Source: Brevibacterium luteolum (GTDB lineage Bacteria > Actinomycetota > Actinomycetes > Actinomycetales > Brevibacteriaceae). Taken from it: a DNA stretch of 64,000 nt. Shown in pieces: positions 61,575 to 64,000 of the stretch. The first letter of the stretch is position 1, and the number at the start of each line of letters is the position of its first letter. The position numbers were made by a program, and so were the translations under genes. Under the pieces are notes generated by a model. That model ran no database searches. It saw only the letters and a program-made list of their open reading frames with translations, and was not told the DNA's origin. The stretch covers positions 62,001 through 126,000 of the forward strand of contig NZ_JABEMC010000006.1 in the NCBI RefSeq assembly GCF_013004595.1, read 5' to 3'.

Positions 61575-61695
61575 TGCAATCCCTCCTAGCGCCTCCCACA
61601 CAATTGTTGATTCCCGTAGCCACCCCAAGCCTGACTTTCTATGTGCATTATGGAAGCGGACAAACCCAAAACTGTACAAGGAACGGTGCACATGA
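61501..61695 (+). CDS. Possible small secreted peptide gene between kinase and regulator
   Basis: 64-codon frame overlapping the last 74 nt of the kinase and sharing ATGA with the response regulator start. The product begins MKIVLSLILAGSASIALT, which resembles a signal peptide, and ends with a basic tail holding two Cys (DFLCALWKR, LYKERCT). There is no clear ribosome binding site. Another short frame (47 codons from 61574) overlaps it, so chance is a real possibility. Confidence 0.22.
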   Translation: MKIVLSLILAGSASIALTETPNPTDAIPPSASHTIVDSRSHPKPDFLCALWKRTNPKLYKERCT

Positions 61696-62339
61696 CTCGC
61701 GTAGCAATCATCGATGACGACGCGTGGGCAGTCCGTGGCATTGCCTCTGCGCTCGAAGATGCAACGGGGTTTGATGTCGTCGCCGAGGAATACAACGGAA
61801 GCAACGGCGTAAAAGCGGTGCTCGAGCACCACCCAGATGTCGTCCTGATGGACGTGAATATGCCGGGAGGCACCAACGGCATCGCAGCTACTGCCCAGAT
61901 CCGACAGATGTGCCCGACAGCAAGAGTCATCGTTTTGACGACGCTGTCCCCTGGGCCGGGGCTTGCGAGGGCGCTAGAAGCAGGTGCGATCGGGGTGGTG
62001 ACGAAGTCAGACCCACCGGATGTTCTCGTCGCAGCGATCCGTCAGGTGATGGACGATGATGAACCTGGTGCGCTTAAGAACCTCGCCGAAACCATCTTCA
62101 TCAGCGGCGATCCCATGCCAGATTCGCCAGCAGTCCCGCCGCGTCTCACTTCCGCTGAACAGAGCATCCTTGAGTACATCGCTCGGGGCATGAGCTATGC
62201 AGACATTGCCGAAGAGCTCACGATCTCTCCGGCGACGGTACGGACACACGCGCAACGTCTACGTGAGAAGCTCAATGCCCATTCACTGTCACAGCTGGTC
62301 TATCGGGGCCTGCAGATGAGATTCATCAGCGTCTACTGA
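61692..62339 (+). CDS. NarL/LuxR-family response regulator
   Basis: 215 aa. Receiver domain: VAIIDDDAWAVRG, phosphoacceptor Asp54 in VVLMDVNMPGG, Thr/Lys switch residues in IVLTTLS and GVVTKSD. LuxR HTH: LTSAEQSILEYIARG, ADIAEELTISPATVRTHAQRL. ATG 61692 has AAGGAAC upstream. Partner of the preceding kinase; probable target is the divergent operon (inference). Confidence 0.9.
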   Translation: MTRVAIIDDDAWAVRGIASALEDATGFDVVAEEYNGSNGVKAVLEHHPDVVLMDVNMPGGTNGIAATAQIRQMCPTARVIVLTTLSPGPGLARALEAGAIGVVTKSDPPDVLVAAIRQVMDDDEPGALKNLAETIFISGDPMPDSPAVPPRLTSAEQSILEYIARGMSYADIAEELTISPATVRTHAQRLREKLNAHSLSQLVYRGLQMRFISVY

Positions 62340-62388
62340 CCTGGCTATATCTCTTGCCTCTGTCCAGCTACCGGTGCTGTCGAGAGCG

Positions 62389-62420
62389 GTGGCCCAGAGT
62401 CCCCTGGGGCTCTGGGCCAC
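62389..62420. terminator. Bidirectional terminator between response regulator and glmM
   Basis: Perfect 11-bp stem GTGGCCCAGAG / CTCTGGGCCAC, with a further CCCC/GGGG pairing inside. Lies between convergent stops and marks the right edge of the accessory region. Confidence 0.8.
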
Positions 62421-62449
62421 GACGATGGTCTGCGAAACCGGTCAGGCGC

Positions 62450-63916
62450 TCACAACGCGAGTTCGCGCTTGACGACCTCTGCCAGGCGTTCGGCTTGCTG
62501 CTGGGCGAAGTCGTGTGTCTCTGCTTCGACCATGACGCGGATGACCGGCTCGGTGCCAGACGCGCGCAGCAGCACGCGGCCGGTCTTGCCGAGCTCGGTC
62601 TCCACTGCTTCGACCTCGGAGGCGACGGCGGGGTCGCCGGCCCGGGTCTTGTCCACGCCCTTGACGTTGATGAGCACCTGCGGCAGCCGCGGGATCTCGG
62701 CAGCCAGGTCGGCAAGTGAGCGTTTCGTCTGCGCCATCCGGGCCAGCAGGTGCAGGGCGGTCTGCACGCCGTCGCCGGTGGTGCCGTAGTCGAGCATGAG
62801 CACGTGACCTGACTGCTCACCGCCGAGGGCATAGCCATCGGCGAGCATACGCTCGAGCACATAGCGGTCACCGACCTTCGTCTGCACCGTCGTGATCCCA
62901 GCCTGCTCCATCGCCAGATGCAGGCCGAGGTTCGACATGACCGTGGTGACGAGCGTGTCGTGGGCGAGCTTGCCTGAGTCCTTGAGGCTCAGCGCCAAGA
63001 TGCCCATGATCTGGTCGCCGTCGACCTCGCGGCCGAGTGCGTCGACGGCCAGGCAGCGGTCGGCGTCTCCGTCGAAGGCGACACCGGCATCGGCGGAGTG
63101 CTCCTTGACCGCAGCAACGAGCGAATCGATGTGGGTGGAGCCCACGCCGTCGTTGATGTTGTAGCCGTCCGGGTCAGCGGCAGTGACGATGACGCGGGCG
63201 CCGGCTTGGCGCAGCGCGGCAGGTCCGACGACCGAGGCGGCGCCGTGGGCGCAGTCGACGACGACGGTGAGTCCGGCCAGCGGCGCCCCGATGATCTCCA
63301 GGGCACCGGTGACCGGCGCGACCGGCGCATCCGGGTCGGAACCGGCAGGCTGCTGGCCCTTGAATACGCCCATGACCAACGATTCGACGTATTCGTCGGC
63401 AGCGGACGGAAAGTTGCGGATGCGGCCGACGGCGTCACCGGTCGGGCGATCCCAGTCGGTGCCGATGAGGCCCTCGATCTCGTCTTCGAGAGCGTCGGGC
63501 AGCTTCGTGCCGCCGCGGGCGAAGAATTTGATGCCGTTATCGGGCATCGGGTTATGGGAGGCGGAGAGCACGACGCCGAAGTCGGCGCCGGTGTTCTTCA
63601 CCACGTGGGCGACACCGGGGGTCGGCAGTTCCCCGACGAGCAGCACGTCGACGCCGGCGGCGGCGATGCCGGAGGCGACGGCATGGGTGAGGAACTCACC
63701 GGAGGCGCGGGTGTCGCGGCCGATGACGGCGAAGGGGCGCTGGCCGTTGGCGGCGACGCCGGCACCGGAGGGTCCGGCGACGGCGGCATGCTGGCCGTTG
63801 CTGCCGCGGCGGGCGAGCACACGGGCGCCGGCTTCGGCGATCTGCAGGGCAAGGGTGGCGGTGATGTCGGCGTTGGCGAGTCCGCGCACGCCGTCAGTGC
63901 CGAAGAGTCGTGACAT
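62450..63916 (-). CDS. glmM: Phosphoglucosamine mutase
   Basis: Converts glucosamine 6-phosphate to 1-phosphate, the step after GlmS (488 aa). [11 protein letters not shown] start, phosphoserine loop [12 protein letters not shown] (Ser120), metal loop [16 protein letters not shown] sugar loop and [12 protein letters not shown] phosphate loop. It is about 40 aa longer than usual because of Gly/Ala-rich insertions near residues 36-60 and near 190-205. ATG 63916 follows AAGGACG. Confidence 0.95.
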   Translation of the reverse strand: MSRLFGTDGVRGLANADITATLALQIAEAGARVLARRGSNGQHAAVAGPSGAGVAANGQRPFAVIGRDTRASGEFLTHAVASGIAAAGVDVLLVGELPTPGVAHVVKNTGADFGVVLSASHNPMPDNGIKFFARGGTKLPDALEDEIEGLIGTDWDRPTGDAVGRIRNFPSAADEYVESLVMGVFKGQQPAGSDPDAPVAPVTGALEIIGAPLAGLTVVVDCAHGAASVVGPAALRQAGARVIVTAADPDGYNINDGVGSTHIDSLVAAVKEHSADAGVAFDGDADRCLAVDALGREVDGDQIMGILALSLKDSGKLAHDTLVTTVMSNLGLHLAMEQAGITTVQTKVGDRYVLERMLADGYALGGEQSGHVLMLDYGTTGDGVQTALHLLARMAQTKRSLADLAAEIPRLPQVLINVKGVDKTRAGDPAVASEVEAVETELGKTGRVLLRASGTEPVIRVMVEAETHDFAQQQAERLAEVVKRELAL

Positions 63917-64000
63917 GGTCGTCCTTGTGGGTGATGTGACAGGTCAGAGGGCCCAGCTGGCCTGGCTGCAGACACTCGAACCCCCGCACCGCGCAGGGCG
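63917..64000. other. Upstream region of glmM to window edge
   Basis: 84 bp with no gene recognised. In related genomes ribosomal protein genes lie next upstream; they would be outside the window. Confidence 0.4.

Noticed and set aside
55077-62339. Prophage or insertion sequence as carrier of the accessory region
   Set aside because: No integrase, transposase, terminal inverted repeat or target duplication could be seen; acquisition is inferred from composition only.
63961-64000. TTCGAG-containing T-loop-like sequence at the right edge (minus strand)
   Set aside because: The flanking 5-nt arms do not pair, so no T stem forms.
1-64000. CRISPR arrays, rRNA or tRNA genes
   Set aside because: No regularly spaced repeats of 25-40 bp and no foldable tRNA or rRNA signature was found on either strand by eye.

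Overview
The window is high-GC DNA from an actinobacterium, probably of the order Micrococcales and possibly Brevibacterium-like; the genus is a guess from gene content. Grounds for the assignment are dense ATGA-overlapping operons, an ESX-type FtsK/SpoIIIE ATPase, a 13E12-type DUF222/HNH gene, TANNNT -10 boxes, and the cell-wall/t6A gene order glmM ... coaA ... glmS-acpS ... nnr-alr-tsaE-tsaB-rimI-tsaD. About 56 genes were placed. No rRNA, tRNA, CRISPR array or insertion sequence was seen.

Layout. 0-3.3 kb: the 3' part of an EccC-like secretion ATPase. 3.2-14.9 kb: a nucleoside salvage block. A GTG-start GNAT gene diverges from a purine nucleoside phosphorylase-phosphosugar mutase pair. These converge on a seven-gene operon (BMP-type lipoprotein, ABC ATPase, two permeases, cytidine deaminase, thymidine phosphorylase, deoxyribose-phosphate aldolase). 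15-25 kb: a MarR regulator, an ABC-F ATPase, an MFS exporter with a DUF2871 protein, rsmA-ispE, a THUMP-like methyltransferase, a sulfurtransferase and a Mug-type DNA glycosylase. 25-36.7 kb: a NagZ-like lipoprotein, a YbdK-type ligase, and a long leftward operon (amidohydrolase, nnr, alr, tsaE, tsaB, rimI, SRPBCC, tsaD, NUDIX). 36.8-41.2 kb: a DUF222/HNH gene, acpS and glmS. 41.3-44.8 kb: an amine module (flavin amine oxidase, TetR regulator, amino acid/polyamine permease) with a perfect palindrome in the divergent promoter. 45-55 kb: coaA, an ABC exporter, a GNAT, two small membrane proteins and a complete peptide ABC importer.

55.1-62.3 kb is the most unusual stretch. Its base composition falls to about 40-50% GC in places, against the GC-rich surroundings. 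A leftward five-gene operon encodes a small, very basic secreted protein, a cysteine-containing lipoprotein, an adaptor with a peptidoglycan-binding domain, an ABC ATPase and a MacB/FtsX-type permease. Across an 0.8-kb gap lies a rightward NarL-type histidine kinase and response regulator. I read this as a horizontally acquired peptide secretion/sensing or bacteriocin-like module. The secreted protein matches no family I recognise. The window ends in glmM.

Two window-wide patterns stand out. A 12-mer, CCCGAGGCGGTG, recurs at least nine times on both strands, in linkers and intergenic DNA. At least eleven genes start 6-7 nt after a TANNNT box without a Shine-Dalgarno, which suggests leaderless transcripts.
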